In this document: in pieces, positions 25,480 through 33,700 of the stretch
How the letters are laid out: every line of letters starts with the position of its first letter
Numbering within the stretch: position 1 is the stretch's first letter
Origin: an uncultured Bacteroidales bacterium
Lineage (GTDB): Bacteria; Bacteroidota; Bacteroidia; Bacteroidales; Bacteroidaceae
Reading direction: 5' to 3'
NCBI GenBank assembly: GCA_902801425.1
Contig: CADCIQ010000006.1
Location: 1-55,741 of the forward strand
DNA: 55,741 bases
Program-made: the position numbers and the translations under genes
The notes under the pieces: model-generated
The model's input: the letters and a program-made list of their open reading frames with translations, nothing else
Database searches by the model: none
Told to the model about the DNA's origin: nothing

Positions 25480-26694
25480 CTAAATCGTCACCTGCGTAGC
25501 CCCATACCCATATTCTTGAAATGAGGCATCCTGATAGCGCAGGTTCTTGTATCTGTAAGTCAGTTCGTGAATAAGGGCACGACGGAGAACACCCTCGCCC
25601 TTGCCGTGGATGAAGACGATCTTCTTTCCACGCTCCTTCTTGTTCGCTTCGATAGTCTTCTTGAAAGTATCCAACTGATACTGAAGAATATCTGCACTCG
25701 ACATACCCTGAGTGGTTTCGAGAAGGGCGTCGGCATGAAGGTCTATCACCAATGGTGCATCCTTATCATCCTGTTTTTTCCCAAACGGATTGCCCTTCTT
25801 CTGCCCAGGCTTCTCATATCGGCGCACGTAGTTGTCAATGCGCTCGGTGTTAAGTTCTCCCTCGGCAGACACCTGAGAAGGTTTTGCATCTGCATACATC
25901 TCCTGCTTTAATGTCTTGGCATCAACAACCAAAGGACGTGCAGCCTTGTCATTCTCTATGATTGTGTATAGAAGTGCATTCTGCTCGAAATAATCGTTTG
26001 GTTGGAAGGTATGGAGTTTGTAGAACTTCACTCCGTCAATCCTCAGTTGTACATCAATAGTTGGCTTAATAACAAAAGCCTTCTCTTTTTTGAAAGCTAT
26101 CATCTGAATGCCGAGATGCTGTATTTCCTCAAGGTCCTCACGCCCGATTTCCTCTATGAAGAGTTTGGTGTTTGGCTCCACCTCCCCCTCTTTTCTCAGG
26201 CTCCACGCCTGTCCTTCTGCCTGAAGGATGGTGTAGCGGAAGTAATAGTTGCAGTCGTTCACAAGATACACCTCAAAGCGTGTGTTCGTTATCATCGAAG
26301 CATCAACAGGCACGAAAGCGAGATACGCACTAAGACGATCTCCGCCCTTCCTTTCCTCAACAGGAGCACGGAAAGTGATGTTGCCAAGCGAAGGATCATC
26401 ATCAACGATAGAAGCAGAGATATCCTCGTCATCATCAACCTCATTCATTATCGAGCGCACGGAACGGCCAGACTCATGTTTCTTTGCCTCCTCTCCGTTC
26501 TTGCTCTGGAAAGAAGATGCCTTGAACATATTATAGTCGTCACCACCCTCTGCAATGACAACTACCTCAGACGCCAATGTAGGAATCTGGAATCCGTCTT
26601 CATCTTCCACAAGCACGATATTGCCCTTCTGGAAGCCTGCTATCTTACCACCTCCCGTAGAAGAGAGGAACCTTACTTTATCTCCAATTTTCAT
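25480..26694 (-). CDS. DUF2027-Smr domain protein
   Basis: The 404-aa product begins with a small beta domain (MKIGDKVRFLSSTGGG, 1-50), continues through a DUF2027-like region (about 110-270) and ends in a Smr domain (about 315-404) with VIDLHADAL and the IHGKGEGVLR motif. Smr domains are endonucleases or nucleic-acid-binding modules in MutS2 and stand-alone proteins, and DUF2027-Smr proteins are typical of Bacteroidetes. The cellular role is unknown. Promoter motif at 26717-26724. nadE follows after a family A element. Confidence 0.88.
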   Translation of the reverse strand: MKIGDKVRFLSSTGGGKIAGFQKGNIVLVEDEDGFQIPTLASEVVVIAEGGDDYNMFKASSFQSKNGEEAKKHESGRSVRSIMNEVDDDEDISASIVDDDPSLGNITFRAPVEERKGGDRLSAYLAFVPVDASMITNTRFEVYLVNDCNYYFRYTILQAEGQAWSLRKEGEVEPNTKLFIEEIGREDLEEIQHLGIQMIAFKKEKAFVIKPTIDVQLRIDGVKFYKLHTFQPNDYFEQNALLYTIIENDKAARPLVVDAKTLKQEMYADAKPSQVSAEGELNTERIDNYVRRYEKPGQKKGNPFGKKQDDKDAPLVIDLHADALLETTQGMSSADILQYQLDTFKKTIEANKKERGKKIVFIHGKGEGVLRRALIHELTYRYKNLRYQDASFQEYGYGATQVTI

Positions 26695-26716
26695 TTTGCC
26701 TATTCTATTTACGATG

Positions 26717-26724
26717 CAAAAATA
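26717..26724 (-). promoter_or_regulatory. -7 element of the Smr-nadE unit
   Basis: TATTTTTG on the minus strand, 23 bp upstream of the start codon. Confidence 0.5.
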
Positions 26725-26801
26725 CTAAAAAAAAAAAGAGAAAAGCGAAGAAAAGCGCGAAAATAGTGTATGTGTTATGAAAGTTTAGTGATGAACAAAA
26801 C

Positions 26802-26893
26802 TACGAGGACGCAAATTTGCGCTGTCGTAAAGATCATTAATCAGCCTTAGCAGCAAGGTGAAAAGTACGAGGGCTGGAATTTCAGCTATCGTA
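26802..26893. repeat. Two tandem 28-nt hairpins with compensatory changes
   Basis: 26802-26829 and 26866-26893 share the frame TACGAGG...CTrTCGTA, while the inner stems differ (CGCAAATTTGCG versus CTGGAATTTCAG) yet remain self-complementary. Two copies 64 bp apart in the same orientation suggest a REP-like unit or a paired structural element. The 26695-27057 interval has no gene. Confidence 0.7.
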
Positions 26894-27057
26894 AATACAC
26901 AAATCTGCATCAACACCAACTACATCTTCCTGAGACAGTTAAACAACGATTCACAGCAATATTCGTGACCTAATGTGTTGCAGTGTTGCAGTTGTTGCAG
27001 TTAAAAACTGACTATAGGTATAAGCGCTTAGACCGCACTAATCTCACAGATTTTTGC

Positions 27058-27065
27058 TACCTTTG
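27058..27065 (+). promoter_or_regulatory. -7 element before a 26-codon frame and a long palindrome
   Basis: TACCTTTG on the plus strand, 6 bp before an ATG whose frame ends with the palindrome at 27108-27151. Confidence 0.45.
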
Positions 27066-27070
27066 CACCC

Positions 27071-27151
27071 ATGAAACCAAGAGACATATTCAAAGGCGTG
27101 AATTCTATTAACCCACATTGCAAGGGGAATTCCCCTTGCAATGTGGGTTAA
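27071..27151 (+). CDS. Possible 26-aa peptide ending in a palindrome
   Basis: The frame starts MKPRDIFKGVNSINPHC and ends NSPCNVG-stop; the stop lies at the end of the palindrome. A good promoter motif sits just upstream, but there is no ribosome-binding site. The frame may be the beginning of a gene truncated by the palindrome-containing sequence. Weakly supported. Confidence 0.25.
   Translation: MKPRDIFKGVNSINPHCKGNSPCNVG
27108..27151. repeat. 44-bp perfect palindrome
   Basis: TTAACCCACATTGCAAGGGG followed by AATT and the exact reverse complement gives 44 bp of uninterrupted symmetry with no loop. It lies about 70 bp beyond the queA stop and directly left of the 11-bp-phased CCGTT array at 27158-27201. 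Confidence 0.95.
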
Positions 27152-27157
27152 GCAGAA

Positions 27158-27201
27158 CCGTTGTAATACCGTTGCAAAGCCGTTATAAGTCCGTTCCCAG
27201 A
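27158..27201. repeat. 11-bp-phased array, CCGTT units
   Basis: CCGTT occurs at 27158, 27169, 27180 and 27191, exactly 11 bp apart, with variable six-base spacers (GTAATA, GCAAAG, ATAAGT, CCCAGA). It is close to the queA 3' end. Confidence 0.8.
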
Positions 27202-27219
27202 ATCGGAGCTAACAGGGAA

Positions 27220-28455
27220 TCAGTTTGGCATCAGAAGGGAGCTGTCGCCATAGGACAGGAAACGAAAATCGTGCGAGAGGGCATAGTCATAGACCTTGTG
27301 CCAGTCCTCTCCGATAAGGGCAGAGACGAGCAAAAGCAATGTGGATTGTGGCTGGTGGAAATTGGTGACCAATGCCTTGACGATATGATAGCTATACCCG
27401 GGAGCTATGATTATCTGCGTACTGCTATGGAGCACCGAAACATCATTCCTATCGTACCACGCAAGCAGAGCGTTGAGCGATTCGACCGAAGAGACGGTCT
27501 TTGCCTTTTCTGCCACCTCACCCTCGTATGGCTCCCACTGGTTCACATGCAACTGCTCCTCCGTGAGGTCAGCGTTGAGAATGAGCTTCACACCCATGTA
27601 ATAGAGACTTTCGAGAGTGCGCACGCTCGTAGTTCCCACGGCAATGCAGCGGCCTTCGTGGGCAAGAAGTCGCTCAATGGTATGCTTACTGACCGATACA
27701 AACTCCGTGTGCATCTCGTGCCCTTCGATACGTTCCGCCTTGACCGGCTTGAATGTGCCAGCCCCGACATGAAGGGTAAGTTCCTCACGCTCAATGCCGT
27801 GAGCGTCAATGTCGGCAAGCACGCGGTCGGTGAAATGCAATCCAGCGGTAGGGGCTGCAACGGAACCCTTGATTTTTGAATATACCGTCTGGTAGGTTGT
27901 TTTATCGCTCTCCTCCGTCTTACGGTTGAGGTATGGAGGAATAGGAAGTTCTCCACAGGCATCAATGATTTCAGCGAAGGAAACGGTCTCGTCATCCCAC
28001 TCAAAATCAATCCAATGCCCGGTATGCACCTCCTGCTTGCGCTCCACGCTGAGATTAACGGTCTTGCCTCCAACCTTTATCTCGCGTACCAAACGACCTT
28101 CCTTCCATTTCTTCAGATTACCCACCATACACACCCATGAACACTTTCCGCGTGTCTGGAACATGAGTTCATAGTCGGTTGGCATAGCCGGCTCAAGAAG
28201 GAAAACCTCGATAAGCGCACCTGTTGCCTTGTGGAAATAGATACGAGCCTGAATGACGCGGGTATTGTTGAATACCATCATCTCACCCTTAGGAAGGTGG
28301 TCGGTGATATTGCAGAAAGTATCATCACTTATCTCTCCCCTGTTATACACAAGGAGCTTACTCTGGTCACGCTCCGCCTTTGGGAACTTCGCAATACGTT
28401 CATCAGGCAGAGGATAGTTATAATCGATTATCTGAATGTTTTTGGGGGAAACCAT
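27220..28455 (-). CDS. queA: tRNA preQ1(34) S-adenosylmethionine ribosyltransferase-isomerase
   Basis: The 411-aa product catalyses the epoxyqueuosine-forming step of queuosine tRNA modification, moving the ribosyl part of SAM onto preQ1 in tRNA. Family blocks are IDYNYPLPDERIAKFP near the N terminus, VAAPTAGLHFTDRVL, LHVGAGTFKPV and TNFHQPQSTLL. The ATG giving MVSPKNIQI is preferred because the alternative start two codons upstream is a TTG. Length is slightly above the usual 340-360 residues, mostly through an insert of 40-50 residues in the middle. It follows the PAP2 gene across a repeat-rich gap of about 100 bp. Confidence 0.95.
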   Translation of the reverse strand: MVSPKNIQIIDYNYPLPDERIAKFPKAERDQSKLLVYNRGEISDDTFCNITDHLPKGEMMVFNNTRVIQARIYFHKATGALIEVFLLEPAMPTDYELMFQTRGKCSWVCMVGNLKKWKEGRLVREIKVGGKTVNLSVERKQEVHTGHWIDFEWDDETVSFAEIIDACGELPIPPYLNRKTEESDKTTYQTVYSKIKGSVAAPTAGLHFTDRVLADIDAHGIEREELTLHVGAGTFKPVKAERIEGHEMHTEFVSVSKHTIERLLAHEGRCIAVGTTSVRTLESLYYMGVKLILNADLTEEQLHVNQWEPYEGEVAEKAKTVSSVESLNALLAWYDRNDVSVLHSSTQIIIAPGYSYHIVKALVTNFHQPQSTLLLLVSALIGEDWHKVYDYALSHDFRFLSYGDSSLLMPN

Positions 28456-28458
28456 AAA

Positions 28459-28558
28459 CAAATTACAAATTACGAATTACATTTTTACAAATGTGTGGGC
28501 TTAAAGAGAACCAAAAGCGTAAATCAAAAATTTTCAATTTTCAACTTTCAATTTTCAA
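28459..28558. repeat. AT-rich dispersed repeats between PAP2 and queA genes
   Basis: The gap carries ACAAATTACGAATTAC and tandem TTTTCAATT/TTTCAATTTTCAATT words. Related short repeats occur at 20280-20345, 20715-20780, 34795-34820, 36006-36095 and 43780-43815, always between genes. Confidence 0.6.
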
Positions 28559-29212
28559 TTAAATAATCACCCTAAAGAAACAATAGATCACCGTCAGCAT
28601 CATTGTGCAGATGCACGCATCGAGGTCATTCTTGTCGTAGCCAGTCCCCGTGTATCGGGATGAAATGAACTTCGTACTTGGCGAAAACTTACGGTAAAGC
28701 AGATAGACGAGAACACCTATCGTTGCCCCCCATGCAAGCCCGGTAATGACATCGGTGAACCAATGCACCCCAAGGTAAATGCGTGTCCAGCCATTTGCCA
28801 ACGACCACAGAAAGAGCATAGGACTCAACGCCTTTCCCCTGACAAGGAGCGTGACGAACATTGCCAGCATCATAGTATTGGCTGCATGAGAGGAATAGAA
28901 ACTGTATCCGCTTGCACTATACCCTTCCACGATACGCACCAGATGCTTTAGCTCTGGATCATAGCAAGGACGATGACGCATGACGTAGGGCTTTACAATA
29001 TAATCAGACAAGAGTCCTGATGCAAGAACACCAAGAAGGATGCATCCAAAGATAAGCATTATCTGCCCCATCGTCTTGTTGTTCTTTATGACAAGCACCG
29101 CAAGCGACACATAGAACGGGATCCATGTATAACCTGTGGTGAATGCAACCGCAAAGCGGTCGAGGAATAAAGAGTTGCTACCATTAAACAACTCGAGAAA
29201 ATACAAATCCAT
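28559..29212 (-). CDS. PAP2-family membrane phosphatase
   Basis: The 217-aa product has six or so membrane spans and the three PAP2 motifs: KPYVMRHRP (about residues 73-81), YSFYSSHAAN with the catalytic His (about 103-112), and RIYLGVHWFTDV with the second His and Asp (about 144-155). Family members dephosphorylate undecaprenyl pyrophosphate, phosphatidate or lipid A; the substrate cannot be told here. It follows the bat operon. The gap of about 170 bp before it is an inverted-repeat element whose end (GGTTAGGCTTT) directly touches the ATG. Confidence 0.93.
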   Translation of the reverse strand: MDLYFLELFNGSNSLFLDRFAVAFTTGYTWIPFYVSLAVLVIKNNKTMGQIMLIFGCILLGVLASGLLSDYIVKPYVMRHRPCYDPELKHLVRIVEGYSASGYSFYSSHAANTMMLAMFVTLLVRGKALSPMLFLWSLANGWTRIYLGVHWFTDVITGLAWGATIGVLVYLLYRKFSPSTKFISSRYTGTGYDKNDLDACICTMMLTVIYCFFRVII

Positions 29213-29380
29213 AAAGCCTAACCAAGCCTTTTCTCCCCTTTAGGTCGAAGGGTCTTACGACAAATCTCCCAAAGGGAAGGATGTTTTATAGTATTATCCT
29301 CCATGATTAGAAATACTAACCACTCCCCCTGGAGGGGGTGAGGGGGGTGGAGCCCTCCCCTTTGGGAGGGACGGGGTAGG
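29213..29380. repeat. Intergenic inverted-repeat element, family C copy 1
   Basis: One end reads AGCCTAACCAAGCC beside the PAP2 start; the other reads GGGACGGGGTAGGCTG at the batDE stop. Inner GC-rich words (CTCCCAAAGGGA, CCCCCTGGAGGGGG) make nested stems. It fills the whole gap. Confidence 0.75.
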
Positions 29381-29383
29381 CTG

Positions 29384-31981
29384 TTATTTTATTACCTCCA
29401 CATCCTTATCCGTAATCCATCCTTCCCTTCCATCGGCAAGGCGAATCCCATACCAGCCCTTCAGGGCATTGTCGGTAATCTCTACACGAGTGCCTTCGTG
29501 AAGCACACACACATCAGCAGCCTGATCCGTAGGAGTTTTCTTTGCCGTTACGGTAGGAGAAACGATGATTGCAGCAGATGAACTTGTAGCGAAATCCTTC
29601 AACTGAGAAGCAAAGACATTTCCGAAGATAAAGAAAACCACGAGGACAAGACTGAGATAGAATGCCACCTTCCTTACTGCCATCTGCTTAACGAACAGAT
29701 AGACAAGGAACAGGATCAATGCCACTACGAGGGAAATGAGAGAGAGCGTTGCCCAGGTATCTATGCCCATTGATGTCTTTATGTCCTCAAACCAGACCTT
29801 GAAGAAAATCTTCTCGCCCGGCTGGATGTTGTCAATAGTCTTTGAACGCGCAACCTCAAGGTTGTGGTTTATGTCATCATCACCCGGAGCAAGGAGGCGA
29901 GCCTTCTCATAATTGATCAAGGCACGGGTGATGTTATCCATACGATAATAGGCATTACCGAGATTATAGTAAAGGTCTGCGCTCTTGCCTTTCTTCAATG
30001 CAGCCTCGTAAGTCACGATAGCTTCCTGATACTTACCCTTGGAATACGCATCGTCAGCCTTCTTCTTCAATGACTGCACGGATTCTGACTTGAGCGAATC
30101 AACCTGCTGTTCCTGTGCCATTGCAGAAGCATTTCCGCAAAGCATCATCACAAGAACCAGCAATACACTCATAGCCCCACTTGCGGCTTTCTTCTTGTTC
30201 TTCATACCTTCCTCAATATTCGTGATTGCAGAAACGGCCTTGTCGTATGTCTTCTGCATATTGCCAGCCGCATCACCCGGAGCGTAACGCTCGAACTCGC
30301 ACTCATCAAGAGCCTCAAGGAACGTGTCAATATCACCCTGACTTGCATTGCGGGCAGATAGTTTCTCGGCTATGTTCTCACGAGAGAGCTGTGAAACTGG
30401 TATTGAGAGTTTATCTGACACATAGCCCCAGAGAGCCCTGAGCACCTCGTCGTAGAAGGCTGAAGACTTGCTTTCTGCCATAAGCTTAGCAGCAAGCTTG
30501 AGTCTCTTACCCGCAACCTTATTGGCTTTCTTACCTCTCATAGCATCGATGTTAGCCATTTCCATTGCCTGCTTGCGGAATACGATAAGGAGGATAATGA
30601 AGACAACGACAACAAGGGCGTTGAGAATGGTGTAGAGAGTGCTTCCGAAGAAGTAGTCGCTGGTGTCAACCATCTCAGGCGCACCATCGTGGATGAAGTG
30701 GATGTCCTTATCCTGAGATTGTGAATAGTCGGCTACATCGCCAACCTTTCCACTACCCTTCTCCACTTCGACCACCATCGGATTGGTGCGAATAGTCTTA
30801 TATTTATTTGAAGATGTGTCGAAATACGTCAGTTCAATAGGCTGAAGCTGATACTTGCCCTGATTTCTTGGTACGATGAGAACATCGTAGATCATATTGC
30901 CTGTAAGTCCGCTTGCCGTTAGCCTTGTCTTATCCGTAACCTTCGCATCATACTTGTCGAAGTTATTTGGAAGCTGCACCTCTGGCTGCTTTATGAGCTT
31001 TAGGTTTCCGTTTCCGCCTACAACGATGCGAATCTTAACAGGATCTCCAGCCTTCACCTTATTATGGTCGAGCGATGCACTTATGGTGAACTTACCAACG
31101 CCACCGGAGAAGTTGGCAGGCTTCTGTGGCAGAGGTTCAACCTGAATGGTCATGCCCTGCGCAACAATGTCTTTATTTACCTCCACATAACCGCTACCAC
31201 CATTGAAGAATGCCTCAAACGGATCTACGTAACGGTTTTCCTGCACTACGACGCCCTTGAAGGTGATGCTCGGAATCTGAAGCTTACCCGTCATCTGAGG
31301 GTACATTACGTACTGACTCCAGGTAGCGCAACGATAAGGACGACCGTTCAACGTCTCTATATGCATAGACTTCTGCTGTGAAAGCGGAACTTCCAGAGTA
31401 TGGAAACCTGTAAGGTCAGGCATCTTGCCCTCAAGTCGGGTAAGAGTCGGCTGAGAATAGACCTTGTATGTAAGCAAGATAGGCTCCTGCTCATGAACAC
31501 GCGTCTTGTTGGCACTAACCTTGATGAAGAGGTCATTACCAGAGATACGAGCGCCTGCCTGTGCCCCCTGCTGCTGCATTCCACCACCCTGCTGACTCTG
31601 CGCCTTGCCCGTAACATTGATTCTCACGGAACTTGAATAGGCAGACTTTCCTCCAACGGTTGCATGGGCACCGCTGATGATGAAAGTTCCTTTCTTCACG
31701 GCTGCGAGAATATAGGTATAGGTAACAGAGCTTGACTGCGAAGTACGACCATTAATAATCTGGTAGCTCTGCTGAGTGCTGGTGCTTGGTCCAATGAGAA
31801 CTTCAAAACCATCAGGAATACTACCTGCACGGAATCCCTTTACATCCGTGGTTGACATAGTGTATTGCAAATGGAACTGCTCTCCCACAGCCACTTGCTG
31901 CGGAGCACTCACACGTATCTGCTGTGCCATCATTGGAATGATGACAAGTAATGATATTAATATGGTAGTTAGTCTTTTCAT
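29384..31981 (-). CDS. BatD-BatE fusion protein
   Basis: The 865-aa product joins two proteins that I know as separate in other Bacteroidetes. Residues 1-590 are BatD: signal peptide MKRLTTILISLLVIIPMMAQ, tandem beta domains with VSAPQQVAVGEQFHLQYTMS, and a membrane span near residues 455-475. From residue 593 a new Met (MKNKKKAASG) begins a second signal-peptide-like segment ending AMAQ, followed by TPR units (about 645-720), two spans (about 745-800) and a C-terminal SH3-like domain (HEGTRVEITDN..GWYGIRL..GREGWI), as in BatE. The upstream in-frame start 9 codons earlier lacks a signal peptide, so the ATG at 31981 is preferred. The inner Met could also serve as a second start. Confidence 0.88.
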   Translation of the reverse strand: MKRLTTILISLLVIIPMMAQQIRVSAPQQVAVGEQFHLQYTMSTTDVKGFRAGSIPDGFEVLIGPSTSTQQSYQIINGRTSQSSSVTYTYILAAVKKGTFIISGAHATVGGKSAYSSSVRINVTGKAQSQQGGGMQQQGAQAGARISGNDLFIKVSANKTRVHEQEPILLTYKVYSQPTLTRLEGKMPDLTGFHTLEVPLSQQKSMHIETLNGRPYRCATWSQYVMYPQMTGKLQIPSITFKGVVVQENRYVDPFEAFFNGGSGYVEVNKDIVAQGMTIQVEPLPQKPANFSGGVGKFTISASLDHNKVKAGDPVKIRIVVGGNGNLKLIKQPEVQLPNNFDKYDAKVTDKTRLTASGLTGNMIYDVLIVPRNQGKYQLQPIELTYFDTSSNKYKTIRTNPMVVEVEKGSGKVGDVADYSQSQDKDIHFIHDGAPEMVDTSDYFFGSTLYTILNALVVVVFIILLIVFRKQAMEMANIDAMRGKKANKVAGKRLKLAAKLMAESKSSAFYDEVLRALWGYVSDKLSIPVSQLSRENIAEKLSARNASQGDIDTFLEALDECEFERYAPGDAAGNMQKTYDKAVSAITNIEEGMKNKKKAASGAMSVLLVLVMMLCGNASAMAQEQQVDSLKSESVQSLKKKADDAYSKGKYQEAIVTYEAALKKGKSADLYYNLGNAYYRMDNITRALINYEKARLLAPGDDDINHNLEVARSKTIDNIQPGEKIFFKVWFEDIKTSMGIDTWATLSLISLVVALILFLVYLFVKQMAVRKVAFYLSLVLVVFFIFGNVFASQLKDFATSSSAAIIVSPTVTAKKTPTDQAADVCVLHEGTRVEITDNALKGWYGIRLADGREGWITDKDVEVIK

Positions 31982-32001
31982 GACCCCCAATGTACTACTG
32001 T

Positions 32002-32652
32002 TTACCAATTCTTCTGGATATTTCTGTTCTGTGGCTGAGACTTAGCCTTCTGGAGCTTACGCTGAGTATTCTTCTCTTCCTGCATTGCTGCCTGAAGGAG
32101 TTGCTCGGCATTGTCCTTACTCATCTGATCCTTAGGCTGTTGCTTTTGCTTCTGCTCTTGCTTTTCCTGTTTTTTCTCTTCCTTCTGCTGCTTTTTCTGC
32201 TGCTGCTTGTTTTCCTGTGGCTGATTCTTCTGAAGACGCTTACAGAGCACGAGGTTGTATCTTGTCTCATCATCATTAGGATTCAGACGAAGCGACTGCT
32301 CGTATGCCTTTATAGCCTCTCCGTACATCTGATGACGCTGAAGAATCACACCTGCGTTATGGAAAGACTTTGACTTCCTGAACTTGGAAGTCTCAAGATT
32401 TGAAGCCTTGTCAAAGAACGCAAGCGCAAGTGAATCCTTGTTCTGCTGCATATAGGCACAAGCAAGATTATAAAGTGCCTGAGGGTTCCTGTCATTCTTG
32501 GTAACAGCCTTACTGTATTCCACCTCAGCCTGCTCAATTCCACCGCTACGGTAAAGTCTGTTACCCATACGGATATGCGATCTGTCAGTCTGAGCAAAGA
32601 GGCTCATACTTCCAATGGTCAGGATAAACAATATGCTAAATATTCTATACAT
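32002..32652 (-). CDS. batC: BatC-like TPR protein
   Basis: The 216-aa product has a signal peptide (1-21, ending LFAQ), three TPR-like units (about 28-135, including RMGNRLYRSGGIEQAEVEYSK, ALYNLACAYMQQNKD and EAIKAYEQSLRLNPND) and a Lys-Gln-Glu-rich charged tail (about 145-190). It is exported to the periplasm or anchored there. It lies 17 bp after batB and 20 bp before the BatD-BatE gene. Bat proteins are linked to oxygen tolerance in Bacteroides; the mechanism is not known. Confidence 0.9.
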   Translation of the reverse strand: MYRIFSILFILTIGSMSLFAQTDRSHIRMGNRLYRSGGIEQAEVEYSKAVTKNDRNPQALYNLACAYMQQNKDSLALAFFDKASNLETSKFRKSKSFHNAGVILQRHQMYGEAIKAYEQSLRLNPNDDETRYNLVLCKRLQKNQPQENKQQQKKQQKEEKKQEKQEQKQKQQPKDQMSKDNAEQLLQAAMQEEKNTQRKLQKAKSQPQNRNIQKNW

Positions 32653-32669
32653 TATATTCTTTCAACCTT

Positions 32670-33695
32670 TTACTTTCCACTTTTGAATATCCTTATCTTC
32701 GTGAATAAAGGATTCATAGTCTCATTGATGCAGATCTCAATGATAAGAAGGAGGACGCAGAGAATGCCGAATACCTGGAACTGCTCGTTGTATTCAGAAT
32801 AAACGACACTCTTCATTGAACCTTGCTGAAGTTTTGAGAGTTCATCGTTTAGGCGCTCCTGAGCCGCAGAGGTGTTGTCAACGTGAATGTATGTTCCCTT
32901 ACCTGCTGCTGCAACCTCACGACACATCTGCTCATTGAGGCGCGTCATTACGGTATTTCCCGTATTATCAGTAAGATAACCACCGTTACCAATTGGAATA
33001 GGAGCTCCATTAGTGTCACCTATACCGAGGATGAATACGTTCATGCCTTTCTTCATTGCCTCCTTTGCAGCCTCAGAAGCACCACCCTCGTGATCCTCAC
33101 CATCAGTAATCACGATGATGGCCTTACCAATCTTATCTTGCTGAGTGAAACTGCTTGATGCAAGCTTGATTGCCTGTGCAATATCAGTTCCCTGTGTCTG
33201 GATAAGCGAAGGATCTATGCTCTGGAGGAACATCTTGGCTGATACATAGTCGGATGTGATCGGCAACTGCACGAAAGCATCTCCCGCAAATACGACAAGT
33301 CCGATCTTATCATTAGTAAACTTATCCACAAGGTTCTCAACAAGCATCTTACTCTTGTCAAGACGCGAAGGCTGAACATCCTCAGCCAACATGGAGTTTG
33401 AAATATCCATTGCTATGATGCACTCTATGCCGTTACGCTTCTCATTGCTAACCTTTGTTCCCATCTGCGGACGCGCCACCATGAGAATCAACATGACAAG
33501 AGCCAGTTGAAGCGCACCAAACTTAAGCCAACGCCTCTTGGTTGAAGCATCAGGCATAAGCTGGGCAATGAGCTGGGCATCACCCAACTTCTTTATCGCC
33601 TTTCGGCGCTTGTACTCCGCCAACACCATGAGTCCTACGAACACAGGAATCATCAGCAGGAGATACAAATATACTGGAGAATCAAATCTAAGCAT
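32670..33695 (-). CDS. batB: BatB-like von Willebrand A membrane protein
   Basis: The 341-aa product has N-terminal spans (about residues 8-25 and 58-76), a vWA domain (about 90-290) with the MIDAS motif AMDISNSMLAED (the DxSxS type) and ITDGEDHEGGA, and a C-terminal span (about 309-327). The vWA domain faces the periplasm and probably binds a partner through a metal ion. It starts 5 bp after batA and is followed by batC. Confidence 0.92.
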   Translation of the reverse strand: MLRFDSPVYLYLLLMIPVFVGLMVLAEYKRRKAIKKLGDAQLIAQLMPDASTKRRWLKFGALQLALVMLILMVARPQMGTKVSNEKRNGIECIIAMDISNSMLAEDVQPSRLDKSKMLVENLVDKFTNDKIGLVVFAGDAFVQLPITSDYVSAKMFLQSIDPSLIQTQGTDIAQAIKLASSSFTQQDKIGKAIIVITDGEDHEGGASEAAKEAMKKGMNVFILGIGDTNGAPIPIGNGGYLTDNTGNTVMTRLNEQMCREVAAAGKGTYIHVDNTSAAQERLNDELSKLQQGSMKSVVYSEYNEQFQVFGILCVLLLIIEICINETMNPLFTKIRIFKSGK

Positions 33696-33700
33696 AAACT

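Noticed and set aside
27118-27879. 253-codon frame opposite queA
   Set aside because: Antisense to queA, and its start lies in the palindrome; the queA frame has all family motifs.
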